Source: CAYHWW01 sp964360145
GTDB taxonomy: Bacteria; Bdellovibrionota; UBA1018; CAYHWW01
Direction of reading: 5' to 3'
Assembly (NCBI GenBank): GCA_964360145.1
Contig: CAYHWW010000068.1
Coordinates: 1-15,970 of the forward strand
DNA length: 15,970 bases
This document shows, one piece after another, positions 6,736 to 14,449 of this stretch. Numbering within the stretch: position 1 is the stretch's first letter; each line of letters opens with the position of its first letter. The notes under the pieces were generated by a model. That model saw only the letters and a program-made list of their open reading frames with translations, had not been told where the DNA came from and searched no databases. Both the position numbers and the translations under genes were made by a program.

Positions 6736-7425
6736 ATGCTGCTCTTATTCTTTTCATCGGCTTTCGCCGGCGACCTGTATTCTGATTTCGCGACCCTTGC
6801 CGCCCACGCCACCCTGGGCGTGGACTACGAAATCACCACCACCCACCACGGAGCCTCCTCTACGACCGGTGGCACTGCCACTGGTGGCCCCCTCATCCTT
6901 TCCATCCACGGCGGCACCCTCGAAGAGGGCACGAGCACCCTTGCCGCCGCGGTGGCGGCAGCCGGGGGGTTCGCGCATTATGATTTCCGCACCCTCCCTC
7001 CTTGGCCCCGGGCCGCGGAACTGCACATCACCAGCAATAACTATGATGAGCCCCAAGCCCGGGCCCTCGCCACCATCCAAGGGCCATGCCTTTCCTTCCA
7101 CGGTTATCGCGCCCGCCCGCCCCAGGACCCCAGCTACGAAAACGCCTGCGTGGGGGGCGCTAACCCCACCCTGCGCCAAGCCGTGGCCCAGGCCCTGCGC
7201 GTGGTACTGCCCACCGCCGTCGACGTAGAGGAGCCCTGCGGCCTCTTCCCCGCCACGGCCCCTGAAAACATCGTGAACCGTTGCCGGGGGCAAGGGGTCC
7301 AACTGGAACTCACCGTAGCCCTGCGGCAGCGCCTGCTGGGGGATGCGGGGCTGCGAAGGCAGCTGGCCGCGGCACTTGCCCAGGCCCTCAGGGGGACCTG
7401 TGCCGCTGCTCTTCGCCTTAAGTAG
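6733..7425 (+). CDS. Secreted poly-gamma-glutamate hydrolase-like protein (PF05908 type)
   Basis: The 230-residue protein has a short signal peptide (MMLLLFFSSAFA). The rest follows the order of the phage PghP/poly-gamma-glutamate hydrolase family: ILSIHGGTLEEGTS at 55-68, AELHITSNNYDEPQA at 95-109, LSFHGYR at 120-126, VGGANPTLR at 140-148, and ENIVNRCRGQGVQLELTVALR at the C-terminus. In this zinc-dependent, carboxypeptidase-related fold the candidate metal and catalytic residues here are H59, E64, H98, H123 and E192. Such enzymes cut gamma-linked polyglutamate as found in Bacillus capsules, so an exported copy could serve attack on, or feeding from, capsulated cells (inference). The usual length is about 200 residues, so the gene appears complete. 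The family match is by motif recall only. Confidence 0.7.
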   Translation: MMLLLFFSSAFAGDLYSDFATLAAHATLGVDYEITTTHHGASSTTGGTATGGPLILSIHGGTLEEGTSTLAAAVAAAGGFAHYDFRTLPPWPRAAELHITSNNYDEPQARALATIQGPCLSFHGYRARPPQDPSYENACVGGANPTLRQAVAQALRVVLPTAVDVEEPCGLFPATAPENIVNRCRGQGVQLELTVALRQRLLGDAGLRRQLAAALAQALRGTCAAALRLK

Positions 7426-7828
7426 CAACGGAGAAGCTATACCTCCATCGGGGATATCCTGCGGCCTCAGGTAACCGCCACCCTGGGGGCTAACGGTTTT
7501 ATGGTGGTGGACATCGCCATCGCAGTGGCCCTAGGCAACCAGGACGACACCCAACGGATCATCACGGCAGCCCTCCAATCAGGGTTCAGCGAAGTTCCGC
7601 CGATTTTCATAGCGCTGCGACATCATAAATATTTTCTGAGTCCCTTGACAGGGGTCTGGCGTGGTTTCGCGATGGTGTTCCGGAAATGCCCGGGAATCGC
7701 GCTGTTTTTCACCGTAGTGCACGCGGTACAGCTGGCTTGAGCATCGCCTCTCATTCTTGAAGTCTTGCGCCTATAAGCCTATTCTGTGCGCTTTCCAGCG
7801 TGTCGAAAACCGATGATATAAAGTGCTC
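7426..7828. other. Gene-poor stretch with a possible coding remnant
   Basis: No confident gene. One frame is open from 7426 to 7740 and includes an ATG at 7501 (79 residues), but lacks a ribosome site. Its first half reads like protein (IGDILRPQV, then ALGNQDDTQRIITAALQSGF), while the part after about 7590 has different composition and does not look coding. I read this as a truncated gene end joined to non-coding DNA and do not recognise its source. From 7741 the DNA holds TTGAAG-17-TATTCT and the promoter of the HNH gene. Confidence 0.4.
7817..7822 (+). promoter_or_regulatory. -10 box of the HNH gene, leaderless transcript predicted
   Basis: TATAAA ends six bases before the ATG at 7829, the same layout as upstream of 162 and 5299. 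No good -35 box is present at 16-18 bases, and no Shine-Dalgarno precedes the ATG. An alternative promoter, TTGAAG-17-TATTCT, lies further upstream. Confidence 0.4.
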
Positions 7829-8776
7829 ATGAACACAAAATCTCAAGTCATTGTCACGGAGCTGAAACAAGAGGTGGCGCGAGAGCGCCGTATCACCACT
7901 CGTATCCTCAAACTACTGCGGCAAGTGCAAGACGGTCGCTACTATCTCGACCTGGGCTATTCATCGTTGTTTGACTTCGCGGTGCGGGAGCTGGGCTACG
8001 CCCAAGACGCGGCGGCCCGCCGCATCGGCGCCATGCGCTTGATGGCGGATGTGCCGCAAATCGAGGAGAAAATTGAAACCGGTGCGCTGTCCCTGTCCGT
8101 GGTGACCGAGGCCACCAAGTTTCTCCGTGCGGAGAAAAAGGTCGGGGTGTCCCGCACCGCTGAAGAAAAGCGCGACCTGGTGTTGGGTCTCGAAGGCCTG
8201 TCGAAGCGGGAGGCGGAGCGCTCTCTTCTTCAAAAGGCTTCCCCAGACACATTTCAGGAGCTGCAAAAAACCGAGCGGACCCGAGCGGTGACGCCAGGCC
8301 TCACCCGCCTCACCATCACCCTGACCCAAGAGCAGCAGGCGAAGATCGAGAAGCTGAAATCACTCCTCAGTCATCGCAATGAAGGGGGCACCGTCGCGGG
8401 GCTCCTCGACTTACTTTGCGAAGAGGCTCTCGATCGCCATGACCCCGTGCGCATTGAAGCGCGGCGCCTGAAAAAACTGAGTCAAAGCGCCGGATCGGTA
8501 CGACCGGTCGTAGTCAAAGATGTCGTCGGAGAAAAGAAAACAGTGGTGCCATCTTCTCGCCACATCCCCGCGGCGGTAAAGCGTGCGGTTTGGCTCCGCG
8601 ATAAGGGCCGCTGCACGTTCAAAGAATGCGGCGCGACACGGTTTTTGCACTATGACCACGCCCAGCCCTTCGCTCTCGGGGGTGGGCATACCGCGGAGAA
8701 CCTGCATCTCTTGTGTTCCGCGCACCATGGGCGCGCCACTGAAGAAGCCTTCGGCCCCGTGCACCGGAGGCTCTAA
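7829..8776 (+). CDS. HNH endonuclease, DUF222-like N-terminus
   Basis: The protein has 315 residues from the ATG at 7829; a GTG two codons earlier is the only alternative. The N-terminal ~150 residues are helical and include a stretch on coping with daily choices of cell type (YLDLGYSSLFDFAVRELGY) typical of the HNH proteins that recur in Bdellovibrio genomes. The C-terminus holds a complete HNH domain: RDKGRCTFKEC with C262 and C267, HYDH with D276-H277, N291 in ENLHLLC, then CSAHH. The two cysteine pairs should bind zinc and the His/Asn residues should bind the catalytic metal ion for cutting DNA. No signal peptide is present, so it acts in the cytoplasm. No methylase or intron is nearby, so the role (selfish, defence, repair) is open. 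Confidence 0.85.
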   Translation: MNTKSQVIVTELKQEVARERRITTRILKLLRQVQDGRYYLDLGYSSLFDFAVRELGYAQDAAARRIGAMRLMADVPQIEEKIETGALSLSVVTEATKFLRAEKKVGVSRTAEEKRDLVLGLEGLSKREAERSLLQKASPDTFQELQKTERTRAVTPGLTRLTITLTQEQQAKIEKLKSLLSHRNEGGTVAGLLDLLCEEALDRHDPVRIEARRLKKLSQSAGSVRPVVVKDVVGEKKTVVPSSRHIPAAVKRAVWLRDKGRCTFKECGATRFLHYDHAQPFALGGGHTAENLHLLCSAHHGRATEEAFGPVHRRL

Positions 8777-8782
8777 AGCCCG

Positions 8783-8977
8783 ATGAGCCAAAAATATCTC
8801 GTTACCGTCGCCTCGCTCATTGCCCTCTCAAAATCCGAGCAGACCCGGATTCACATGAATGGTCTGTACAACGTCGGCGGCACCACCACCGAGATCGAAG
8901 CTATCATCAAGGCCGTCGTCATCCACGGCGGAGTGGTGAAGAAACTATTCTGTCCGAATGTACGAGGCATCACATAA
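8783..8977 (+). pseudogene. Carboxymuconolactone-decarboxylase-like fragment
   Basis: The 64-residue frame reads LVTVASLIALSKSEQTRIHM then NGLYNVGGTTTEIEAIIKAV and VIHGGV. This order resembles the second half of carboxymuconolactone decarboxylase (AhpD-like) proteins, where the Ala/Leu-rich helix, a His, the G-x-T-x-x-E-I turn and a Y/H-x-G stretch occur. The N-terminal half of the family is missing and the last ten residues do not continue the pattern. It begins six bases after the HNH stop. I call it a remnant, possibly cut by insertion of the HNH gene; a short functional protein cannot be ruled out. Confidence 0.45.
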
Positions 8978-9138
8978 AAATTCTCCCCAAAGGCATGGCC
9001 GTTTATGTACCCGTGCGCCTCCCGCACGCGACGCCCCCAGGCCCCACTTCTCTCGGGCCCAGAATCGAAATTTCTCGCTAAGGGCCTCACCACGCAATCA
9101 TCTTGCGTAAATAATTCTCATTTGATAATGAGCCCCCC
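8978..9138. other. Intergenic region with hairpin and promoter of the Fic gene
   Basis: A perfect hairpin CGTGCG-CCTCC-CGCACG lies at 9012-9028, without a T-run. TTGCGT at 9103-9108, 17 bases, and TAATGA at 9126-9131 form a weak promoter whose -10 box ends seven bases before the ATG at 9139; the intervening bases are GCCCCCC and there is no Shine-Dalgarno. Confidence 0.4.
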
Positions 9139-11595
9139 ATGAAACCGGGTCTCCTTCTCGCGAATGCTGCTCTCCTGTTGCTGGCGGGCCCTGCGGCGGC
9201 GGCTCCGTGGCACGACGTGGCTACCTCGATTTCAGTGGATGAGATCCAGGACGGCGCACGGAAGCTCCTGGACAAAACCCCGTGCCGACAAGCCCTGGTC
9301 CCCAGTCAATCCGCTGGAGGTGCCCAGGTCCGATATCCGACTCTCAACGACAGTGAGCATTGGAAGTTCGGCGCCGCCGCCAGGGACGGGGAGAGCATCA
9401 TGGGATCCGCTTCGGCGCGGACGTCACTCTATGAGGACATGGATCGCAATGAGGCCATGAATCGCATTCTTGAGACGGGCCTCCTCGTCAATCAGGCCCA
9501 TGATTTTGAAGCGATGGCTGACCTCTACGAGGGGATAGTGACACCAGAACAGTGCACCGCACCCCAGACCTACGAGCGGGGGGATCGCCTCTGGAGCCGA
9601 GGCGCCCGGTCCCAGGTCTTTGAAAATTTTCAGAGCACCCGCGCTTGGGCCGCCACGGACCGGCAACGGCCCAGTCTCCAAAATATTATTGAGACCAACG
9701 CCCGCATCACCAACCGCCTGGGCTTCCCCCATGAACAAGGGGTGCTGCGCGATCATGGCAGCGTCGGGTGCAGTAACGAGACGGTGGAACCCGCGGAATC
9801 CAGGGCCGCGGGCAGCTGCGGTGAACAAGATCAGTTGGATCTCCCACAGCTTGCAGCGCTCTACTCAACGGGCTACTGCACATTCCGAACCCAATTGCCC
9901 CGGGAGGCGACCCGTCGTCGGCTGTTGGCCGGAAAGAAAATCCCCGGCCAGATCGTACACCCCAGCATCGATGATCTGACGCCTCTGGCGCGGGGAATCC
10001 TTCAGCGCCGGGACGCCAAACTCTACGCTCGGGTGCGGCGCTATGAATCCGGGCACATCACCAAGGCGGAGACCATGGCGGAGCTCAACCGCGCCGTCAT
10101 CACTGTGCTGGCGGAAGATGCGATTGAGAAATTTAAGATGGAAACGGGGGGATACTGGTCCGACCCTGTTCGTACCCCCAGGATGAGCAATGTCGATGCC
10201 GCCACTCACGTAAGCGCTGTGGTGCACCTCTATCGCAGCCTGCTAGCCATCCACCCCTTCACTGATGCCAATGGCCGCAGCCTGCGAGTGGGCGTACTCT
10301 ATCGCCTCCTGGAGGCCGTCGGTCTTCCCGCACCCCGCCTCGCCAATTTGGATGAGGATATTTTGCTCAGCAAGGAGGATCTCCTCACACGGGTCATCGA
10401 TGGCATCACCCACGCCCATGACCTCAAACAAGACATCGCCACCCGCGTAGCCCTCGGACTGCCCTGGCAGCGCTCACCGCTATTGCTGTTTCCGGGCTTG
10501 CCGCGGATCTTAGCTGTGCAGTTCGGTGACGGGATAGCCAACAAGATACCTCTCAATCGCGCTGATTTCGCCCGGTGGTTTGAGCAATCCCCCCCGAAGG
10601 GCTGGCGCCGGGGCGGTTGGCCCTTGGTGGTGAAGGCTTACATGGCCCACTTGGCCACCAATGTGTGGATGCCTCATAACTACCCCGGCTATCCAGAGCG
10701 CTGGGAACAGAGCGAGAGTTGGGCGCTTGCCGATGAGAGCGCATTTTCGCCCTCCCTGTTGGCGAGCCACCACGCCGATCCGGCCACTCATCGGGCGCTG
10801 CTCACTCGCTATTATCGAAGCAACATGGTCTTTCGTGGGCTCATGTATGAGGGGCGCTTCAGCGACCGTGAGATGTTGAAGTTTTTCTCAGAGCTCACGG
10901 ACCACACGGTGAGCAACCGCCTTGGCGGAGCCATGAGCGCCAGCAACGTGCCTCTCGATGCGACGAATCCCCGGTTCCAACGCCTGCTCCTACGGGAGAT
11001 CCGGGATCATAATCGGCGGCTTCTCACGGCGGACCCGTCCACCGTCGGCGGGCCTCTCCCTGGTCGCTTTCGCATGGTGCGGGATCATGTGACGGGCAAC
11101 AACCGCAGCGACTACTCCCCCTGGTCTTCGAGCTCCGACCAGCCCAATCAAGCCACGATCTTCACCTTTGCGGTCAGTGAAGGCATTAAAAAAACGATTG
11201 CTGAAGTGGGAAATCGAGGGGTTCTGCTCGGATTCATGATGCCCCAGTGGGCATTAGGCACCCATAGCATGAGCGCCCGCCATGCGTTCAAGGCCATTGA
11301 GCACGAGCAGCTGGTACCCGGTATCATACATCCTGACGCCGTGTATTTCGCTGCCACCGTAAGTTTGCCCACAGCTACACGGGATGCCTACGGTGGCTAT
11401 ATGGCAAGGATCGAGAAACTGTACGTGCGCAATCCCGACGACCCTGTTGAGATCGCAGTCTATAAAAATCCTGGTCTCAACGATGCGGAATTCCTCGATT
11501 TAGTCATGACACAGCTGAGTAGAGTGAAGCTGTCGCACCGGCTTCGTTGGGATGCCGTGACGACATCACCCGCCGCTATTCTGCGATTGCCCTAG
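9139..11595 (+). CDS. Exported Fic-domain protein with ADP-ribosyltransferase-like C-terminus
   Basis: The 818-residue protein begins with a signal peptide (residues 1-22, Ala-rich cleavage region). Residues 372-383 read HPFTDANGRSLR, the Fic motif H-P-F-x-D/E-G-N-G/K-R-x-x-R with Ala for the first Gly; catalytic H372, D376 and R380/R383 are present. Preceding helices (about 270-371) fit a Fic core. Such domains usually move AMP from ATP to a hydroxyl group on a target protein. SQVFEN at 158-163 fits the S/T-x-x-x-E-G/N self-inhibition motif, though this short pattern could be chance. Near the C-terminus arginines at 643-648, a serine run at 663-666, and EHEQLVPGIIHPDAV from 721 occur in the R-S-E order of ADP-ribosyltransferases, with E721 and E723 as the E-x-E pair. 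Fic is well supported; the second domain is a motif-level inference. Confidence 0.8.
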   Translation: MKPGLLLANAALLLLAGPAAAAPWHDVATSISVDEIQDGARKLLDKTPCRQALVPSQSAGGAQVRYPTLNDSEHWKFGAAARDGESIMGSASARTSLYEDMDRNEAMNRILETGLLVNQAHDFEAMADLYEGIVTPEQCTAPQTYERGDRLWSRGARSQVFENFQSTRAWAATDRQRPSLQNIIETNARITNRLGFPHEQGVLRDHGSVGCSNETVEPAESRAAGSCGEQDQLDLPQLAALYSTGYCTFRTQLPREATRRRLLAGKKIPGQIVHPSIDDLTPLARGILQRRDAKLYARVRRYESGHITKAETMAELNRAVITVLAEDAIEKFKMETGGYWSDPVRTPRMSNVDAATHVSAVVHLYRSLLAIHPFTDANGRSLRVGVLYRLLEAVGLPAPRLANLDEDILLSKEDLLTRVIDGITHAHDLKQDIATRVALGLPWQRSPLLLFPGLPRILAVQFGDGIANKIPLNRADFARWFEQSPPKGWRRGGWPLVVKAYMAHLATNVWMPHNYPGYPERWEQSESWALADESAFSPSLLASHHADPATHRALLTRYYRSNMVFRGLMYEGRFSDREMLKFFSELTDHTVSNRLGGAMSASNVPLDATNPRFQRLLLREIRDHNRRLLTADPSTVGGPLPGRFRMVRDHVTGNNRSDYSPWSSSSDQPNQATIFTFAVSEGIKKTIAEVGNRGVLLGFMMPQWALGTHSMSARHAFKAIEHEQLVPGIIHPDAVYFAATVSLPTATRDAYGGYMARIEKLYVRNPDDPVEIAVYKNPGLNDAEFLDLVMTQLSRVKLSHRLRWDAVTTSPAAILRLP

Positions 11596-11653
11596 TCCGG
11601 TCTTTCCGTGTCTTTCCGTTATTAAATAATATATATTTATGATATGAGCCCCC

Positions 11654-12629
11654 ATGCTTTCCACCCCCACCGCATGGTTTGTCGCCCTCATCCTATCCAT
11701 TGCCCCCGCCTTCGCCCAAGAAGCACCACGGGTCTATCTCGTCACTGTGGCCCCCGGCGCCCAGCTGCAGTCAGCCTTTGGCCATGCTCTGCTGGAAGTG
11801 GAACAATCCGCCGCCACCCCCGGCCGCAACCTCATTTATGATTACGGCCAGCCCAACATCGGCTCGCTGCTCACGTCGGGGAACTTGGCGCCATTGCTGG
11901 GCACCCTCCTCAATGATGCGGTCCCCGCCCAGGTCTCCCTCAGCTCGCGGGCAAGCTTTGAGCGCATTTATACGGCGGCCGGCCGCACCTGGACCCGGGA
12001 CGAGCTGCAACTCACCGCTGAGCAAGCCCAGCTCCTCGCGGTGAACCTGCGCACGGGCTTCATGGCATTGCGCCGCACCCGCTACCAGTACCGCAACTTC
12101 TACGACAACTGCGCCACCCGCATCCGCGATCACCCCCCTATGGACCATTCGTGGTCGAAGGCATGAGCGGCTTGGGGATTCCCCTCTCNNNNNNNNNNNN
12201 NNNNNNNNNNNNNNNNNNNNNNNNNNNNNNNNNNNNNNNNNNNNNNNNNNNNNNNNNNNNNNNNNNNNNNNNNNNNNNNNNNNNNNNNCCCCCTATGGAC
12301 CATTCGTGGTCGAAGGCATGAGCGGCTTGGGGATTCCCCTCTCTGTGAGCAGTTCCACCGAGTTTCTTGCGCTGCCGCGGACCTTGCGTGCGAGCCTCAA
12401 CGACGCTGATAGCCCGTTGGCCCTCATGGCGGGTGCGCTGCCCCAGACTGAGGATGGCTTAACCGCCGTCCAACAGCTGCAACGCTCCTTCACGAACTTT
12501 GAGGCCGATCTGCAGGCGACGCCCGCAAACAGCTACATCGCCCTCTACACCCCCGCACGGCTGCGGGCGAAGCTCATGGAAATGGGCGTGCTCACTGCTC
12601 CCGCCGCTCTCGTCACGCCGCAGCCCTAG
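11654..12629 (+). CDS. DUF4105/Lnb N-terminal-like secreted protein, split by an assembly gap
   Basis: The left part has a signal peptide (cleavage after AFA) and continues to the gap. It shows QSAFGHALLEV with H44, a central Y-D-Y-G segment, and YRNFYDNCATRIRD with C153, the hallmark order of the DUF4105 domain found at the N-terminus of the lipoprotein acyltransferase Lnb. His and Cys are the likely catalytic pair (papain-like fold, family knowledge). The right part (12291-12629) continues with GMSGLGIPLSVSSSTEFLAL and ends with a stop overlapping the PilZ gene by 17 bases. Both sides of the 100-N gap repeat the same 55 bases, so the true gene is probably continuous; the left copy has one C too few in a C-run to stay in frame. 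The function here is unknown: cysteine hydrolase or acyl transfer. Confidence 0.7.
12134..12188. repeat. Left copy of 55-base overlap flanking a gap
   Basis: These 55 bases are identical to 12289-12343 across the 100-N run. Two contig ends that overlap but were not merged explain this best. Confidence 0.9.
12189..12288. other. Scaffold gap of 100 N
   Basis: A placeholder gap between two copies of the same 55 bases; probably it has no real sequence behind it. Confidence 0.95.
12289..12343. repeat. Right copy of 55-base overlap flanking a gap
   Basis: Identical to 12134-12188. This contig starts within the C-run whose length decides the reading frame of the DUF4105-like gene. Confidence 0.9.
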
Positions 12630-13380
12630 GGCTCAAATACTCCCGCAACGTACGCTCGTCGTTCCAGCTCAGGCCCATGAAACGCAACCCCAGCCCGCCG
12701 GGGTAGTTGCCCTGGCCGTCGGTACGGCGCACGATTTCCGCACGGCACTGCAAGTAGCAGAGCTCTTTCAGCGTGATGGAGATGTAGCACGGGGTGCCTG
12801 TATTGAGATTCTTCAGAGTCTCTTCTGTCATCAAAGCGATGTCGTCCTCGTCCAGGTTCACAAAGGTGCCGCCCAGGGACACATCGTAGGTCTTCGCGTA
12901 AAATTCGCTGGAGCTGATGGAGTCCGAGCCCCGCTTGTTGAAGAAACAAACGCGGATGGGTACCTCCAAGCGCATGCGCCGCGGGGTCAACCACCAGCGC
13001 TTCTCGGGATGGGTGAGGATTTCACGAACGTCCCTGGTGAACACGCTGGCCAAGGCCAGGAGGAAAACCCCGGTGGATATCTTCACGTAAGATGAATCGA
13101 AGTCCGCGCCCACCTCGGCGACAAACCAATTATTATACACGACGAGCATCCCAAAAAGAGGCACCATGTAACGGCTCCACGAATGGGCACGGAGCACCAT
13201 GATGCCGGTGACGGGGGCGACGAACAGGATGGCCCCGTTCAAGGGCGAAAGTTTTCCGAGCACTGCCAGGAACTCCGTGGGCGGATGGCCGTAAATCATC
13301 ATCACCTGCACAGGCAGGCCCACGGCCACGGCAAAGAGAAAGAGGGCGAGGAAGGTCAGCTCTTTAGGTCTCGTTTTCAT
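12613..13380 (-). CDS. Membrane protein with C-terminal PilZ domain
   Basis: The 255-residue protein has about four membrane segments in residues 5-115, then a PilZ domain at about 130-250. DVSLGG at 166-171 is the D/N-x-S-x-x-G motif, and GGLGLRFMGLSWNDERTLREYL is the usual domain end. The other c-di-GMP contact, RxxxR, is not canonical: RRMR at 134-137 stands there, so binding of c-di-GMP is uncertain. The start overlaps the end of the upstream lytic transglycosylase gene by 17 bases, so the two form an operon. The product is an inner membrane protein that may sense or respond to c-di-GMP. Its 3' end overlaps the convergent DUF4105-like gene by 17 bases. Confidence 0.85.
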   Translation of the reverse strand: MKTRPKELTFLALFLFAVAVGLPVQVMMIYGHPPTEFLAVLGKLSPLNGAILFVAPVTGIMVLRAHSWSRYMVPLFGMLVVYNNWFVAEVGADFDSSYVKISTGVFLLALASVFTRDVREILTHPEKRWWLTPRRMRLEVPIRVCFFNKRGSDSISSSEFYAKTYDVSLGGTFVNLDEDDIALMTEETLKNLNTGTPCYISITLKELCYLQCRAEIVRRTDGQGNYPGGLGLRFMGLSWNDERTLREYLSPRAAA

Positions 13381-14362
13381 GGTACAGCTCCGGGATTTCT
13401 TCTGCTTTCACGACGGGCTCGGGCTCAGCGAAATGCTCGCAATAGGAAATGACGCGGCCAACGTATTTGCGGGCTTCCCCTAAGTCCGGGGCGGTCGCCC
13501 AGGAATATTCATAACGATTGAGCGCGGACCAAACCCGTGAGTAGCCCGAGTGGTAGCTCGCCAGCACGACACGAGTCAGTGCCTCTTTGTGCTCCTCTTC
13601 GCCATACACCCGCATGAGGAGTTCCGAGTTTTCCTTCGTCGCCCAACGGGTGGACAGCGCCTCCAAAGCGGTGACCACGGCCTGAACCGAGGTCATGCGG
13701 CGACTATCAAAACCCGACTCCTGGGCAATGAGGGCCGCGACAAAGGCGGGGTTGAAATGCTTTTCGCGGGCCCGCTCATGGATCTGCCGCAAGAGCGCGG
13801 GGGCAGGGCTAAAAACACCCGTGGAGTGAACAGCGTGATCCACCCCAGCATCGCAGCTGGGGGGGCGAAGCCGTGCATAGGCGTGATGGCCTGACACGCC
13901 GTAGAGCACCTCGATGACGTGCCCCCGGGCGGGATCCAATCTGAGGACGGGGAGGCGAAGGTAGAGGCGGTGGCGCGCCACGCGCACATTGGCCTGGAGG
14001 AGAAAGCTGGGGGATATGTCGAGGCCGTTGTGCCTGATGGTGAGATGGGACAGGGGCTTAACGCCATGGAAGCCCGCGGGGTCATGGATCACCAGGGTGA
14101 GGGACGTGGGGCTGTGGAGCACCTGGCGGGAAGGGAAAAACTGCACGGAGGGGGACTCCTTCACCACGGAGGCGATGAGGGCTAAACGAGGGGCATTGAC
14201 CTGGGAGGGGTGCACGGCCCAGACAGCGCCCAGGGGCGTGCTGGGACCGGCGCAGCCTGAGGCGACGCCGAGGGCGGCACCGAAGGCGGTGCCTAAGGCA
14301 CAGGCGGTGAACGCCCTCGCTCGTAGATTGTTAAATCTTAAAAAGTTCAGTTTTTTCAACAT
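13364..14362 (-). CDS. Lytic-transglycosylase-like (SLT) lipoprotein
   Basis: The 332-residue protein has an N-terminal signal ending VASG-C37, a plausible lipobox, so it should be an envelope lipoprotein. Residues 50-165 are beta-rich. Residues 184-312 match an SLT lysozyme-like domain: FVAALIAQESGFD with catalytic E215, then VVLASYHSGYSRVWSALNRY in place of the usual A-Y-N-x-G, then W289 and RKYVGRVISYCEHF. Such enzymes cut the glycan strand of peptidoglycan to 1,6-anhydro products. The normal S-x-x-G-A-x-G-L-M-Q stretch reads TSVQAVVTALEAL here, so activity or specificity may differ. It is the first gene of the operon with the PilZ gene. Confidence 0.75.
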   Translation of the reverse strand: MLKKLNFLRFNNLRARAFTACALGTAFGAALGVASGCAGPSTPLGAVWAVHPSQVNAPRLALIASVVKESPSVQFFPSRQVLHSPTSLTLVIHDPAGFHGVKPLSHLTIRHNGLDISPSFLLQANVRVARHRLYLRLPVLRLDPARGHVIEVLYGVSGHHAYARLRPPSCDAGVDHAVHSTGVFSPAPALLRQIHERAREKHFNPAFVAALIAQESGFDSRRMTSVQAVVTALEALSTRWATKENSELLMRVYGEEEHKEALTRVVLASYHSGYSRVWSALNRYEYSWATAPDLGEARKYVGRVISYCEHFAEPEPVVKAEEIPELYHENET

Positions 14363-14371
14363 TGTACATCT

Positions 14372-14400
14372 ATTTTAACATTCCTGAGCGTTTAGCTCAA
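14372..14400 (-). promoter_or_regulatory. Promoter of the lytic-transglycosylase operon
   Basis: On the minus strand TTGAGC (14400-14395), a 17-base spacer and TGTTAAAAT with TAAAAT (14377-14372) form a good extended -10 promoter. Transcription would start about three bases before the ATG at 14362, again with no room for a Shine-Dalgarno. Confidence 0.6.
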
Positions 14401-14449
14401 GTTTAAAAAATACTGACCCGATAGGTCTGTAGGAGCCCTGTACTTCTCT

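Noticed and set aside
6754..7428. Antisense 224-residue frame opposite the polyglutamate hydrolase gene
   Set aside because: Glycine/arginine-rich shadow of a high-GC gene; the plus-strand protein has clear family motifs and a signal peptide.
7640..7740. TTCCGGAAATGCCCGGGAAT region as an insertion-sequence end
   Set aside because: It looks vaguely like IS21-type end regions, but no matching inverted end, target duplication or transposase is present.
12134..12343. 55-base direct repeats as the target duplication of a mobile element
   Set aside because: They flank a 100-N placeholder, not an element, and are far too long for a target duplication.
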